Notes under the pieces: model-generated | What the model saw: the letters and a program-made list of their open reading frames with translations, nothing else | What the model was told of the DNA's origin: nothing | Database searches by the model: none | Program-made: the position numbers and the translations under genes | Shown here: piece by piece, positions 44,927 to 54,865 of the stretch | How positions within the stretch are numbered: position 1 is the stretch's first letter | Layout of the letters: each line of letters opens with the position of its first letter | Assembly: GCF_023566055.1 (NCBI RefSeq) | Contig: NZ_JALIQP010000005.1 | Coordinates: 1 to 64,000, forward strand | DNA length: 64,000 bases | Reading direction: 5' to 3' | Origin: Halosolutus amylolyticus | GTDB taxonomy: Archaea > Halobacteriota > Halobacteria > Halobacteriales > Natrialbaceae

Positions 44927-46165
44927 ATGGACGCAGACGATCGGACGTTCGAGACGCTCGCCGTCACCGCCGGCGAGGAACCGTTCCGAACCGGAAGCGA
45001 GGCGGGCGACGCCGTCTCGCCGCTCCATCTCGCCTCGACCTTCGCGCTCCCGGGACTCGACACCGAGATGAGCCTCGAAGACGTCGATCCCGACGCGGGG
45101 GAGTTCGTCTACTCGCGGCTCTCGAACCCGACCCGGCACGCCCTCGAGACGCGACTGGCCGCGCTCGAGGGCGGCGAGTACGCGATGGCGTTCTCGTCGG
45201 GGACCGCGGCGATCTTTACGGCGATTCTCTCGGTCGTCGAACCCGGCGATCACCTCGTTGCCTTCGACGACCTCTACGCCGGCACGCGGCGGATGCTCGA
45301 GGACGTCTTCGCGGCGCGTCTGGACGTCGACGTGACGTTCGTGGACGCGACCGACACCGCGGCGGTCGAACGGGCGGTCACCGACGAGACGGCGTTCGTC
45401 TGGATGGAGACGCCGACGAACCCCCGACTCGACCTCTGTGACGTCGCGGCGATCGCCGAAATCGCCGATCGCGCGGACGCGACGTTCGGCGTCGACAACA
45501 CGTTCGCGAGTTCGTACTTCCAGCGCCCGCTCGAACTGGGCGCGGACGTCGTCGCCCACAGCACGACGAAGTACCTCAACGGTCACTCGGACTCGGTCGG
45601 CGGGGCGGTCGTCACCAGCGACGACGCGCTCGCCGACGAGTTGCAGTTCCTCCAGCAGGTCGGCGTCGGCGATATGCTCGCGCCGTTCGACAGCTACCTC
45701 GTGCTCCGCGGGCTGAAGACACTCCACATGCGGATGCGCCAGCACGAACGCAACGCCACGGCGATCGCGGAGTTCCTCGAGGGCCACGAGAAGGTCTCGG
45801 ACGTCTACTACCCCGGTCTCGAGAGCCACCCACAGCACGACCTCGCCCGCGAGCAGATGGACGGCTTCGGCGGGATTCTCTCGTTCGAACTCGAGGGGGA
45901 CATCGACGACGCCGCGGCGTTCCTGGAGGCGCTCGAGGAGTTCACCCTCGCGGTGTCGGTCGGCGGCGTCGAGAGCCTGATCGAACTCCCGGCCGGGATG
46001 ACCCACGAACCGCTCCCGAAGGCGGAACGCGAGGAACTGGGGATCACCGATACGCTGGTTCGCGTCTCCGCCGGCGTCGAGGGAACCGCCGATCTGCTCG
46101 CCGACCTCGAACGCGGGTTCGACGCGATCGAGCAACGTTCGGCGGCGGTCGCGGACGACGATTAA
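44927..46165 (+). CDS. Cystathionine gamma-synthase/lyase family PLP enzyme
   Basis: This 412-aa enzyme of the Cys/Met-metabolism PLP family has EFVYSRLSNPTRHALETRLAALEGG, AFSSGTAAIF, the Asp region FGVDNTFASSYFQRP and the PLP lysine in HSTTKYLNGHSD. Such enzymes make or cleave cystathionine or use homoserine derivatives; sequence alone does not separate synthase, lyase and sulfhydrylase. It appears monocistronic with an unusual palindromic promoter region. Confidence 0.88.
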   Translation: MDADDRTFETLAVTAGEEPFRTGSEAGDAVSPLHLASTFALPGLDTEMSLEDVDPDAGEFVYSRLSNPTRHALETRLAALEGGEYAMAFSSGTAAIFTAILSVVEPGDHLVAFDDLYAGTRRMLEDVFAARLDVDVTFVDATDTAAVERAVTDETAFVWMETPTNPRLDLCDVAAIAEIADRADATFGVDNTFASSYFQRPLELGADVVAHSTTKYLNGHSDSVGGAVVTSDDALADELQFLQQVGVGDMLAPFDSYLVLRGLKTLHMRMRQHERNATAIAEFLEGHEKVSDVYYPGLESHPQHDLAREQMDGFGGILSFELEGDIDDAAAFLEALEEFTLAVSVGGVESLIELPAGMTHEPLPKAEREELGITDTLVRVSAGVEGTADLLADLERGFDAIEQRSAAVADDD

Positions 46166-46264
46166 GCCCGTCGATCCGGCGCGAATTCCTGACAGCGAGA
46201 GCGAATTCTCGGTCGCGGGGAACGAGAGTGCGACTATATGCTCGTTCTCGACGTACCTGTCAGT

Positions 46265-46957
46265 ATGGCCACGTCAACGACCGAACGCCGTCTTCCGACC
46301 AGTCAGTTCCTCCTCGGAGCGATCGTCATCCTGGTCGGCGTATTGCTCCTGCTCGAGACGACCGGCATTTCGCCGACGCGAAACGCCCTGCTGTACGTCC
46401 CGTCACTGTTCGTCCTCGTCGGCGTCTGGGCGCTCGTCCAGAGCCGGTTCCGGAACCTCGTCGGCCCGGTCGTCCTGATCGCGGTCGCCGGAGCGTGGCA
46501 GCTGGTCGCGATTGATTACGCGACCGTCGACCAGGTCGTCGTCTTCTGGCCGGTCCTCGTGATCGCGTTCGGACTCTCGATCGTCCTAGGCCAGTTCCGA
46601 TCGCGCGTCCGCGCCACCGACGACGCCTTCACGTCCGCGTTCGCCGCGTTCGGCGGCGTCGAAAAGCGCAACACCTCGTCGGCGTTCACCGGGGCCGATC
46701 TCACCGCCGTGTTTGGTGGCACCGAACTCGACCTCCGCGACGCCGACCTCGCGGAGCGCCCGGCACGGGTCAACGCCGTCGCCATGTTCGGCGGGGTCGA
46801 CGTCGTCGTTCCCCGGGAGTGGAACGTCCAGCTGGACGTCCTGCCCGTGCTGGGCGGTGCCTCCGACGACCGGCCGCGACGCGAGGACCACCACGATGGG
46901 ATCGATCTCGTCGTGACCGGCTTCGCCGCCTTCGGCGGCGTCACCGTGACGGACTGA
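46265..46957 (+). CDS. LiaF-like membrane protein (DUF5668 plus LiaF C-terminal domain)
   Basis: This 230-aa protein has four N-terminal transmembrane helices (residues about 15-105) and a C-terminal beta-rich LiaF-like domain with the repeating pattern AAFGGVEKR, AVFGGTELDLRDA, AMFGGVDVVVP and AAFGGVTVTD. In bacteria LiaF-type proteins modulate envelope-stress two-component systems; none is adjacent here. The ATG at 46265 is preferred to 46238. Confidence 0.8.
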   Translation: MATSTTERRLPTSQFLLGAIVILVGVLLLLETTGISPTRNALLYVPSLFVLVGVWALVQSRFRNLVGPVVLIAVAGAWQLVAIDYATVDQVVVFWPVLVIAFGLSIVLGQFRSRVRATDDAFTSAFAAFGGVEKRNTSSAFTGADLTAVFGGTELDLRDADLAERPARVNAVAMFGGVDVVVPREWNVQLDVLPVLGGASDDRPRREDHHDGIDLVVTGFAAFGGVTVTD

Positions 46958-47003
46958 GACAGCCGATCTCGCTCCGCGGTGGGACCGGGGACGATCCACC
47001 GAC

Positions 47004-48401
47004 CTATCGTTCGTGAACCCGGACGCGAACCGGCTCGGCGGGTCGTAACGTCGCCCCGGCCGCGAATTCCGGATCGGAATCGCTCAGGAGTTCGAACTCG
47101 AACCGCCGTGCGAGCGTCGCGACGACGAGTTGCAGTTCGAGCGTGGCAAAGCGCATCCCGATACAGTGGCGCGGGCCGCCGCCGAACGGGAAGTAGGCGT
47201 ACTCCGGCCGATCGGCCGCGCGCTCGTCGGTCCACCGATCGGGCCTGAATGCCTCGGGGTCGTCGTAGAACCGATCGTCGGTGTGGACGTGAAATTGCGG
47301 GAACGTCAGGATGGTCCCCTCGGGAACGCGGTAGCCGTCGAAAACGGCGTCCTCAGTGGCCCGCCGGAAGAGGATGAATACGGGCGGGTACAGGCGTAGC
47401 GCCTCCCTGATCACTCGCTCCGTGCGTTCCAGTTGCGACACGTGCTCGATCCCCGGCGTCTCGCCGTCCAGCACGTCGTCCAGTTCGGCGCGCAGGTCGG
47501 CCGCGACGTCGTCGTGCGTGGCGAGGAGCATGATCGTGTAAGTGAGTCCGAGCGCCGTCGTCTCGTGGCCCGCGAACATGAACGTCAGCAGGTTGTCGCG
47601 GATCTCCGCCTCCGAGAGTTCGTACCCGTCCGGCCCCGTCGCCGTGAGCAGGAGCGACAGCAGGTCGTCGGCGTCTCGATCGCTCGATCGACGCCGTTCG
47701 ATCAGTTCGCCGAGCACCGCGTCGACGTCGCGCATCGCCCGGTTGTACCGACGATTGCCGGGCGTCGGCACCCAGTCGGGGACGAACATCGTGAGGTTTC
47801 GCTCCGGCCCGGTGCGCTCGTTGATCGCCCTCGCCGCGCGGGGGATCGCTCCGTCGGCCGCCGTCGGATCGAGTTCCAGGTCGAATAGCGTCTTCGAGAG
47901 GATCGCCAGCGTGAGTTCCGAGAACGCCTCGTCGAGCGCGAGCGTCTGCCCGTCGGACCACTCGTCGGCGACCCGATCGGCGTAGCCGGCCATCGCGTCG
48001 GCGTACGATCGAATCCGGTCCGTCGTGAACATCGGCTGCATGAGTTGGCGCTGCCCCTGCCACTGCTCGCGATCGCTGGAGAGGAGTCCCTCCGGCGCGA
48101 AGTCCAGTCCGACGTCCGCGAACTCCCACCGCTCGAACCGCCACGGTTCCTCGACGAGGACGCGCTCGACGTGTTCGGGTGTGAGTAGTGCGGTGAACGA
48201 TCGGCCGGCGACCTCGTAGCGGACGACGTCGCCGTACTCCGCGATCGTCTCGTAGAAGTCGAACGGATCGCGGACCACCGGAATCGTGTTCCCAACGATC
48301 GGATAGCCGTCCGGGCCCGGCGGCAGGGGTGCGTCGTCGATCGCGGGTTCGCCGTCCGCGGACTCGGCGTGGCGATCGTCGGCCGAATGGCGTGCTACCA
48401 T
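47004..48401 (-). CDS. Cytochrome P450
   Basis: This 465-aa P450 has the I-helix motif FAGHETTALG, the ExxR (REALR), the PERF-like RPDRW and the haem-binding loop FGGGPRHCIG with the axial Cys at about residue 413. The N-terminus has an acidic tail and no membrane anchor, so the enzyme is probably soluble. The substrate is unknown; haloarchaeal P450s of this kind are often linked to carotenoid or lipid oxidation, but nothing nearby supports that. It is divergent from a Bat-type HTH gene. Confidence 0.9.
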   Translation of the reverse strand: MVARHSADDRHAESADGEPAIDDAPLPPGPDGYPIVGNTIPVVRDPFDFYETIAEYGDVVRYEVAGRSFTALLTPEHVERVLVEEPWRFERWEFADVGLDFAPEGLLSSDREQWQGQRQLMQPMFTTDRIRSYADAMAGYADRVADEWSDGQTLALDEAFSELTLAILSKTLFDLELDPTAADGAIPRAARAINERTGPERNLTMFVPDWVPTPGNRRYNRAMRDVDAVLGELIERRRSSDRDADDLLSLLLTATGPDGYELSEAEIRDNLLTFMFAGHETTALGLTYTIMLLATHDDVAADLRAELDDVLDGETPGIEHVSQLERTERVIREALRLYPPVFILFRRATEDAVFDGYRVPEGTILTFPQFHVHTDDRFYDDPEAFRPDRWTDERAADRPEYAYFPFGGGPRHCIGMRFATLELQLVVATLARRFEFELLSDSDPEFAAGATLRPAEPVRVRVHER

Positions 48402-48489
48402 ACCGGGGAGTTGCGGCCCCGTCCGAATCGGGATTCTGTCGAAGTTCCTAGCTAGTTTTTATGAACCGCGGATCTAACGTGACAGCAGT

Positions 48490-49209
48490 GTGAAGTACCT
48501 CGACGCGCGCTTACGTCAACCGGACCGGATGCTACACCCGATGCAGCGGTTCGTCCGGGACGAGAACGTCGTCCGGTACGAGGAACTGCGTGCCTGGGAC
48601 GTTCGCACCGGATCGAACGTAGAGTACGCGCTGTACTACGTCGAACTGGCGGGAGACCGCGATCGGTATCGGGCGGCGATCGATCGCGTCGACTCGATCG
48701 TCGAGTACGAACTCGCGCCGATCGACGACGACGCGCTCCACGTCTGGGTCTGCGAGGAGAGCCGACCCGAGATCCAGGCGTGGCGGGCCGCGTTCGAGGA
48801 TCGGCACCTGATCGTCGTCCCGCCGATCCGGTACGACGCCGACGCCGCGCTGGGGCTGACGATCGTCGGCGACGGCGGTGACATCCAGGCCGTCCTCGCC
48901 GACCTCCCCGACGCGATCGACGTGACGATCAACGAGATCGGCACCTACGATCGCCGCGGGGGCACGATCGCGGGTGCCCTCACCGAGCGGCAACTCGACG
49001 CGGTCGAGACGGCGCTCGCGATCGGCTACTACGCGGTGCCGCGGGAGGCGTCGCTCGCCGACGTCGCCGACGCGCTCGACTGCGCCGAGAGCACCGCTTC
49101 GGTCCTGCTCCGGCGGGCCGAGCGGGAACTGTTCACCCGCGTGCTCGATCGGTACGGCGGCGCGATCGGCCGGGATCGGGGCACGGGTCGGTCAGCCCCG
49201 GAGCGATAG
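48490..49209 (+). CDS. Bat-like HTH_10 transcriptional regulator
   Basis: This 239-aa protein has a C-terminal HTH_10 (bacterio-opsin activator) domain: LTERQLDAVETALAIGYYAVPREASLADVADALDCAESTASVLLRRAERELF. The N-terminal domain of about 150 residues, with no recognised ligand fold, probably senses a signal. The start is GTG at 48490; a TATA-like GTTTTTATG lies about 33 nt upstream. It shares an 88-bp divergent intergenic region with the P450 gene, which it may regulate. Confidence 0.83.
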   Translation: MKYLDARLRQPDRMLHPMQRFVRDENVVRYEELRAWDVRTGSNVEYALYYVELAGDRDRYRAAIDRVDSIVEYELAPIDDDALHVWVCEESRPEIQAWRAAFEDRHLIVVPPIRYDADAALGLTIVGDGGDIQAVLADLPDAIDVTINEIGTYDRRGGTIAGALTERQLDAVETALAIGYYAVPREASLADVADALDCAESTASVLLRRAERELFTRVLDRYGGAIGRDRGTGRSAPER

Positions 49210-49271
49210 GTCGGCGGTACTGTGGCGGCCGAGCGGCGGCGGTGTGTCGCGAGTCCTCGTCTATCCCCCGG

Positions 49272-49778
49272 TTAGCTACGGGCCGCGGCGTCCACGATGC
49301 CGGCGGTCTGTCCGAGTCCGACGAGCGCGAATCCCGCCAGGGCGATCGGGTCGCCGACGCCGGCCAGCCACCAGGCGAGGTAACACCCGGCACCGAGCGT
49401 CGACGACAGCGCGGCCCCGGCGTAGCGCACCCGTGCGGCGGGGAGTTCGCGAGCGGTGTACGCCAGCCCGGCGGCCGGGAGGAGCATCCACCCGACGAGA
49501 CTGACGGCGAGCGCCGGTTCGGCGGATTCGAGAAAGCCGACGATCCCGGTCAGCGTGACTCCGAACCCGACGACCATGACGGCCCGCCAGCCGGCCAGTG
49601 CCCCCGTGGTCATCGCCGACCAGCCGGTGACGACGAAGCCCGCGATGAAGACGGCCATCACCAGGTGAGCGACGAAGATCGCATCGTCGCCGACGAGGTC
49701 CAGGTGCGCGCCGGTGACGACGACCCAGGCGAGCGGTACGAGGAGGACCGGCCCCCGCTCGCGAATTCGACGGAGCAT
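49272..49778 (-). CDS. Membrane protein, about five helices
   Basis: This 168-aa protein has about five hydrophobic helices (first around residues 9-27, last around 140-163). No recognised family. It is convergent with the HTH_10 gene, whose stop lies about 60 bp away. Confidence 0.65.
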   Translation of the reverse strand: MLRRIRERGPVLLVPLAWVVVTGAHLDLVGDDAIFVAHLVMAVFIAGFVVTGWSAMTTGALAGWRAVMVVGFGVTLTGIVGFLESAEPALAVSLVGWMLLPAAGLAYTARELPAARVRYAGAALSSTLGAGCYLAWWLAGVGDPIALAGFALVGLGQTAGIVDAAARS

Positions 49779-50011
49779 TACCGATCGATACAGGGGAGTG
49801 ACACAAGAGCGTGGCTGTTCGATCCAGCAGGAGATGGGGACCGTCGTTCGGTGCCGGAGGAGCGAGGAGCTACCACTAAGGCGTGCTATCTGGTACTATT
49901 GGTCGTGATGTTCGGCTATCACCGTTCCGTCGACCGACGTCACAGGATCGTTCGTCGGAATCGCGTACCGTCCGCCCACGATCAGCGCTACGGGGATCGG
50001 AGGTGACGACG

Positions 50012-50722
50012 ATGGCGACCGACTCCCGCACGGCGGCACGCGACAGCGGCCCGGCGGCGCGCCGTCCGATGTCGATCGAGGAGATCCGCGACTCGTACGC
50101 GGAGTGTGCCGACTGGGCCGCCCGGTTCGACTGGCTCGAACGGCGGCTCACCGGTCGGTACCGCCGCGAACTATTCCAGGGGGCGGAGGGACGCGTCCTC
50201 GACGTCGCCTGCGGCACGGGACCGAACTTCGAGTACCTGCCGCAGACGGTCGATCTCGTCGGGATCGACGTCAGCCCGGAGATGCTCGGGAAAGCACGGG
50301 ACCGACTCGATCGACTCGCGATCGACGGGACGCTCCGGGAGATGGACGCGCAGGACCTCGCGTTCGACGACGACAGTTTCGACACCGTCATCTCGTCGCT
50401 GTCGACCTGTACGTTTCCCGACCCCGTGGCCGCACTCGAGGAGATGGACCGGGTCTGCCGGCCCGGCGGGCGAATCCTCCTGTTCGAACACGGGCGGAGC
50501 GACGTCGGCCCGATCGCGCGGTTCCAGGACTGGCGGGCCGACGCTCACTACGCGCAGGCGGGGTGTCGATGGAATCAGGACCCGCTGGAACTACTCGTGG
50601 CGGCCGATCTGCCGGTTCGAGAGGTCCGCAACCGGGCGCTCGGGATCGTCACGCTCGTCGAGGCCCGGCCGTCGCGCGACTCGCTGCTCGACGCCGTCCG
50701 GGCGCACGTCATAGAAGGGTAG
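50012..50722 (+). CDS. Class I SAM-dependent methyltransferase
   Basis: This 236-aa methyltransferase has motif I VLDVACGTGPNFEYLP, the acidic residue in LVGIDVSPEML, motif II/III MDAQDLAFDDDSFDTVISS and post-I ALEEMDRVCRPGGRILLFEHG, as in UbiE/Methyltransf_11 small-molecule or quinone methyltransferases. The ATG at 50012 is supported by a GGAGGTGA ribosome-binding site at 49999-50006. Substrate unknown. Confidence 0.87.
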   Translation: MATDSRTAARDSGPAARRPMSIEEIRDSYAECADWAARFDWLERRLTGRYRRELFQGAEGRVLDVACGTGPNFEYLPQTVDLVGIDVSPEMLGKARDRLDRLAIDGTLREMDAQDLAFDDDSFDTVISSLSTCTFPDPVAALEEMDRVCRPGGRILLFEHGRSDVGPIARFQDWRADAHYAQAGCRWNQDPLELLVAADLPVREVRNRALGIVTLVEARPSRDSLLDAVRAHVIEG

Positions 50723-50766
50723 GGCGCGCGTCGTCACGGTCCCGACCGATGGCCGGGCCCGGCCGT

Positions 50767-51027
50767 TCAGAGTCGGCCGAGTCGTATCTCGTCGTCCGTG
50801 ATCCGATCGACGCTGTCGGTATCGAGTGCGTATGTCTCCTGGTCGGCCTCGCCCCAGCCGAGTTTGGACTTGATCGTGTCCGTCATCCCCGGGTCGGGTT
50901 TGACGTGGGCCGTTCCGCGTTCGACCTCGTGGACGACGCCGATTTCGTCTCCCTGTGCGTTGACGACTCGTTTCCCCTCGTCGTCGGCTGTGATGTTTGC
51001 GCTCACAGGGACGTCTTGCCGCCCCAT
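50767..51027 (-). CDS. PRC-barrel/DUF2171-like small protein
   Basis: This 86-aa protein has a beta-rich pattern (GKRVVNAQGDEIGVVHEVERGTAHVKPDPG) like PRC-barrel or DUF2171 domains, then a helical part and a closing strand (VDRITDDEIRLGRL). Such small haloarchaeal proteins are common and lack known function. The ATG at 51027 is used because upstream in-frame codons look non-coding. Confidence 0.72.
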   Translation of the reverse strand: MGRQDVPVSANITADDEGKRVVNAQGDEIGVVHEVERGTAHVKPDPGMTDTIKSKLGWGEADQETYALDTDSVDRITDDEIRLGRL

Positions 51028-51086
51028 CGAGTAATAGCCGCCGCCGGCTACTGCAGGGGCCGATCGGACACCCGATCGCCCCGCGC

Positions 51087-54000
51087 TCACTCGAGGACGT
51101 CCCTGACGACGGCCAGTTCGTGGCTCTCGTCGATCCGGTCGACGGCCCAGTCGTCGGTGACGGCCACGGTCTCTCCGAGCACGTCCCGGATCGCGGGCCA
51201 GCGATCGTCGAGGCGTCCCTTCCGCTTCGCGTACCGTTCGACGTAGAAGGCGTCGAACAGCGTCTCGACCATCGACGTGTCGGGTCCGCGCCGATCGAGG
51301 GCGCTCGTCCAGCGATCGCGGAGGTCCTCGCGATCGAGGTAACACGCGGCGACGAGCGCCTCCAGCGCCCGTTCGAGGTCGTCGGCCACGTCGTCGAGAG
51401 CCTGGTCCCGATCGTCTCCGTCGACGGGAACGGCCTCGAAGCGCTGTGCGGCTCCACCGGCGGTCGCGTCGATCGCGCCACGCTCCCGATCGACCGCCAG
51501 TTGCCGCGCGAGCGTCAGCGCCCAGGCGAGGCGGGCGACCGCGGCCTCGGTCTCGCGGCCGGGATCGGGGATCGGGATCGGGCACGAGTACTGGCCGTCG
51601 AGCACCCTGGCGGTCTCGGTCGTCTCCGAGAAGATCGTCTTCTGGAGGCAGAACGATGCGAGCGGGTGATTACAGGCGGCGTAGACGAACGCGATCTCGC
51701 GCCCCTCTCGATCGGTCAGCGGGACGTTCACCAGCTTTTCCGTCCCCACGAGCGCGCCGATCGGGTCGAGCCACGCCCGGAGGCGCGACCCCCGCAGTAC
51801 CTTCAGCATCACCCGCGGGACGGCGTAGCGCTCGATCGCGTCCGCGTACTCGCTCAGGTCCGCGTATCGCAGCCTCTGCAGGTGGTACGGCCCGACCCAC
51901 GGGACCTTCTCGACGTAGGGGTCGGAACCCGTCTCCAGGGTCGCCTTTTCGTCGTCCGGGACGTATAGCTGGCGCGTCGTTTCCTCGCTCGTCATCACCT
52001 CGCCAAGTCGTCGATCGGCGGCGAGGATTCGATCGAGCACCGCGCGCTGGTCGTCGGTGATCGGCCGGAAGACGATCGTCCCCGTCTCCGTCACGTACCG
52101 CCGCGGGACCCGGCCGAGGGAGATCGGCTCGTTCGCCGTCGGCTGACGAGGATCACGGCTCCGGTGGATCGTCGGCCCGATCGATCGCCCGCGATCGGCG
52201 CGATCGCGCTCCGCGACGTCGCCGTCGGCACGAGTCGCGACGAGCGCGATCGTCTCGAGGGTCACGCCGGCGAACCCGAGTCCGACGTCGAGGACGTGCT
52301 CGAGCGTCGTCTCCGCGAGGAGCCGTTCGCGGACGTCGCTCCAGGACCCGTAGAACGCGAGGCTCTTGGGGACGACGGCCGCGACGGTCCCGTTCTCGCC
52401 CGCGAGTTCGAGCATCCGTTCGACGAACCACTCGCACGTGTCGCTCGCCCCCTGGCACGCGTAGGCTCCGCTGTGCTTCACCAGCGGCTCGGCTTCGGGC
52501 TCGAGTTCGGCACCGTACGGCGGATTGGAGACGACGACGTCGAAACCGCTGGACTCGAAGACCGCGGGGAACTCCAGGGGCCAGTGGCAGGCGTCGAGCC
52601 CGTCCGGGGCGAAATCCACGCCCGCGTACTCGCGTTCGACGACGATCGACCACGCGTCCCGATCGCCGACCCGATCGTCCAGGAGGGCGAACAGGTCGAC
52701 GATGTCGTCCGGTTCGAGTTCCGGCTCCGCGAACGGCCGTTCGAGACGCGCCCGGTACGTGTAGGTCGTGAACCCGACCGCGTTCAGGGCCGCGTCGAGG
52801 TCGCCCGGAATCCCCGCGGGGACCTCGACGCAGAGGGTCGTCGTGGCGGCCGTCCCGGTCCGGAGACTATCCCATGCCGCACGGGCGGTGTCGACGTGAT
52901 CCTCGAACCGCAGCGGCGATCCCGTCTCCGGGTCGCGCCGGGACTCTGCGTACCGTTCGTCCAGTTCGGCCCGCACTGCGTCGTATCGCTCCGCCAGCGT
53001 CCGGCGACTCGGCCCCTCCCCGTCGGGCGCCGTTTCGGTGTCTCCGTCGGGCACCGGTTCAGTGACGGCCCCGGGATCGGTGATCCCGAGCAGGCTGTTC
53101 CCGGATCGAATCCCGATCTCGCGCGTCGACAGCGGCGGAGGCGTCGATCGGTCCGCGAGCGGCGTCGCGGCGAGCACCCAGCACCGGAGTCGGCGCCTGC
53201 AGCGGGCCGCGACGTCGCCGCGCAGGTCGACGCCGAAGACGGTGTCGGCGACGATCTCGCGCCGGAGCGTGGCCGCGTCAGCGGCCGGGCGACACATCGA
53301 TCGCCACTCGAAGAGGACGTTCGCGGCGGCGAGGACGAACGAGCCGCTACCGACGGCCGGATCACAGACCGTCAGGTCGCGGAGCCTCGCGTCCACGTAG
53401 GCGAGGACGTCCTCGTCGTCCCCGTGGACCTCGTAGAGGGCGTCGAACCCGTCCCGCTGTGCGGCCTCGATCTCCGGCCGCCGATCGTGCGTCGGCCGGT
53501 ACAGCGGCGTCGACTCGAGGGTCTCCGGTGCCGTCCCCGCCGCGAGGTCCTCGTCGATCGCCACCCGGAGCGCCCCCCAGCAGGCGCGTCGCGCCACGAA
53601 GTCGGCGATCCGATCGTCGGTGTAGTACGCGCCCAGTTCGTCGGTTCCATCGGTTTGGGTTCCCGCGCGGGCCGCGTCGGACTCGTTCGGCCGATCGGCG
53701 TCGCGACCCCGGCCGGCGAATCGCTCGCCGCAGTCGCCGAGCACCGCGGGCGTGACCGTCCCCGTTACGGGCCGATCGGGTTCGGGGAGGGACACGTGGC
53801 CGGCGGCCCAGGGGCCGTCGCTCAGTCGCCAGTCGTAGGGTTCGAGGCGATCGAGCAGGCCGTCCCAGTCGAAGCCGTCGACGCGGACGGTCGACTCGCC
53901 GGCGCCGGGTCCACGGCCCGCCGATCGGCCGTCGTCGCGGCCGAGAAACGGCACGCGGAGCCGACACGACTCGGTTACCTGCAGGTGCTCCCGATCGGGG

Positions 54001-54764
54001 GCGTGAAGCGTCTCGACGATCGCCCGCAGGGCCGCCGGGACGTCGTCGCGCTCGCGGACGATCGTTCGCAGGACCGGGCCCGGTCCCTCCGGGGCGGGAG
54101 CGCCGTCGTCGTCGACCGGCACGACGACGCCGCCAGCCACGAGAACGTAACAGTACAGCAGTCGATCGAGCAGGCGCTGGGCCGCGAGCCGCCGTTCCCG
54201 TTCCGTGGCGTCGTCGATCGTCAGCGCCCGCGCGAGTCGTGTTCGTTCCACGTGGAGATCGCCGGCGACTCGATCGACGACGTCGCTTCGATCGAACAGC
54301 GCGGCGACGTCCTCCGCGGCGCGGTCGAGTCGGTCCCGTCGGGACGGCGGGTCGGCCGCCGGATCGTACTCGAACTGGGCGGGACGCCCGGCGGTCCGAA
54401 TCACCCGGACGCGATCGGTCGCCGGGTCGAAAAACCAGCAGTACTGGAGCCGCGTTCGGCGAGCCACGCCCCGCGCGATACGGGCGGGCGTCTCCCGCGG
54501 GAGTGCGGTCAGCGGGGCCTCGAAGTAGCCGAGACGAACTGGGCCGTCGACGCTCGCGGTGTACCTGACGCTGTGGCCCGCGGCGTACGTCGTCTCCCGT
54601 TCGCACGGCTCTGTGAGGTAGCCGGCAGCCTCGAGGAGCCCGTCCCCGTACGCGGCCCCGTCCCGGTCCGAGTCGGCGGCTGCCCTCCCTCGATCACCGC
54701 TCGCCGGCGTCGTGTCGAGCCGCGACGGCAGCGCGTCAGGGATGTCTCGCCCGTCGGAACCCAT
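51087..54764 (-). CDS. Eco57I-type N6-adenine DNA methyltransferase (solitary)
   Basis: This large protein (1225 aa) has a gamma-class adenine methyltransferase core: motif I VCDPAVGSGSFVLAAA near residue 466 and motif IV FDVVVSNPPYG near residue 745. A C-terminal TaqI-like target-recognition region (about 930-1180) contains VGPYHLQRLRYADLSEYADAIERYAVPRVMLK. The N-terminal 400 residues resemble the helper region of Eco57I/BREX-PglX-like enzymes, but I see no clear PD-(D/E)xK nuclease motif. No restriction, BREX or DISARM genes adjoin it, so it may be an orphan methylase or a phase of a type IIG-like system. Confidence 0.83.
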   Translation of the reverse strand: MGSDGRDIPDALPSRLDTTPASGDRGRAAADSDRDGAAYGDGLLEAAGYLTEPCERETTYAAGHSVRYTASVDGPVRLGYFEAPLTALPRETPARIARGVARRTRLQYCWFFDPATDRVRVIRTAGRPAQFEYDPAADPPSRRDRLDRAAEDVAALFDRSDVVDRVAGDLHVERTRLARALTIDDATERERRLAAQRLLDRLLYCYVLVAGGVVVPVDDDGAPAPEGPGPVLRTIVRERDDVPAALRAIVETLHAPDREHLQVTESCRLRVPFLGRDDGRSAGRGPGAGESTVRVDGFDWDGLLDRLEPYDWRLSDGPWAAGHVSLPEPDRPVTGTVTPAVLGDCGERFAGRGRDADRPNESDAARAGTQTDGTDELGAYYTDDRIADFVARRACWGALRVAIDEDLAAGTAPETLESTPLYRPTHDRRPEIEAAQRDGFDALYEVHGDDEDVLAYVDARLRDLTVCDPAVGSGSFVLAAANVLFEWRSMCRPAADAATLRREIVADTVFGVDLRGDVAARCRRRLRCWVLAATPLADRSTPPPLSTREIGIRSGNSLLGITDPGAVTEPVPDGDTETAPDGEGPSRRTLAERYDAVRAELDERYAESRRDPETGSPLRFEDHVDTARAAWDSLRTGTAATTTLCVEVPAGIPGDLDAALNAVGFTTYTYRARLERPFAEPELEPDDIVDLFALLDDRVGDRDAWSIVVEREYAGVDFAPDGLDACHWPLEFPAVFESSGFDVVVSNPPYGAELEPEAEPLVKHSGAYACQGASDTCEWFVERMLELAGENGTVAAVVPKSLAFYGSWSDVRERLLAETTLEHVLDVGLGFAGVTLETIALVATRADGDVAERDRADRGRSIGPTIHRSRDPRQPTANEPISLGRVPRRYVTETGTIVFRPITDDQRAVLDRILAADRRLGEVMTSEETTRQLYVPDDEKATLETGSDPYVEKVPWVGPYHLQRLRYADLSEYADAIERYAVPRVMLKVLRGSRLRAWLDPIGALVGTEKLVNVPLTDREGREIAFVYAACNHPLASFCLQKTIFSETTETARVLDGQYSCPIPIPDPGRETEAAVARLAWALTLARQLAVDRERGAIDATAGGAAQRFEAVPVDGDDRDQALDDVADDLERALEALVAACYLDREDLRDRWTSALDRRGPDTSMVETLFDAFYVERYAKRKGRLDDRWPAIRDVLGETVAVTDDWAVDRIDESHELAVVRDVLE

Positions 54765-54865
54765 GCGACGCTCTCTCCGACGCCACGTTCCCTAATCGTT
54801 TGTCCCCGTCGGCCGAGGTCGGACGGATCGATCGGCGCGAGGGGTTCGGGACGGCGAGAACCCCG

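Noticed and set aside
51087-54764. Core of a BREX or DISARM defence system
   Set aside because: The flanking genes are a PRC-barrel-like protein and a small membrane protein; none of the required partner genes is present.
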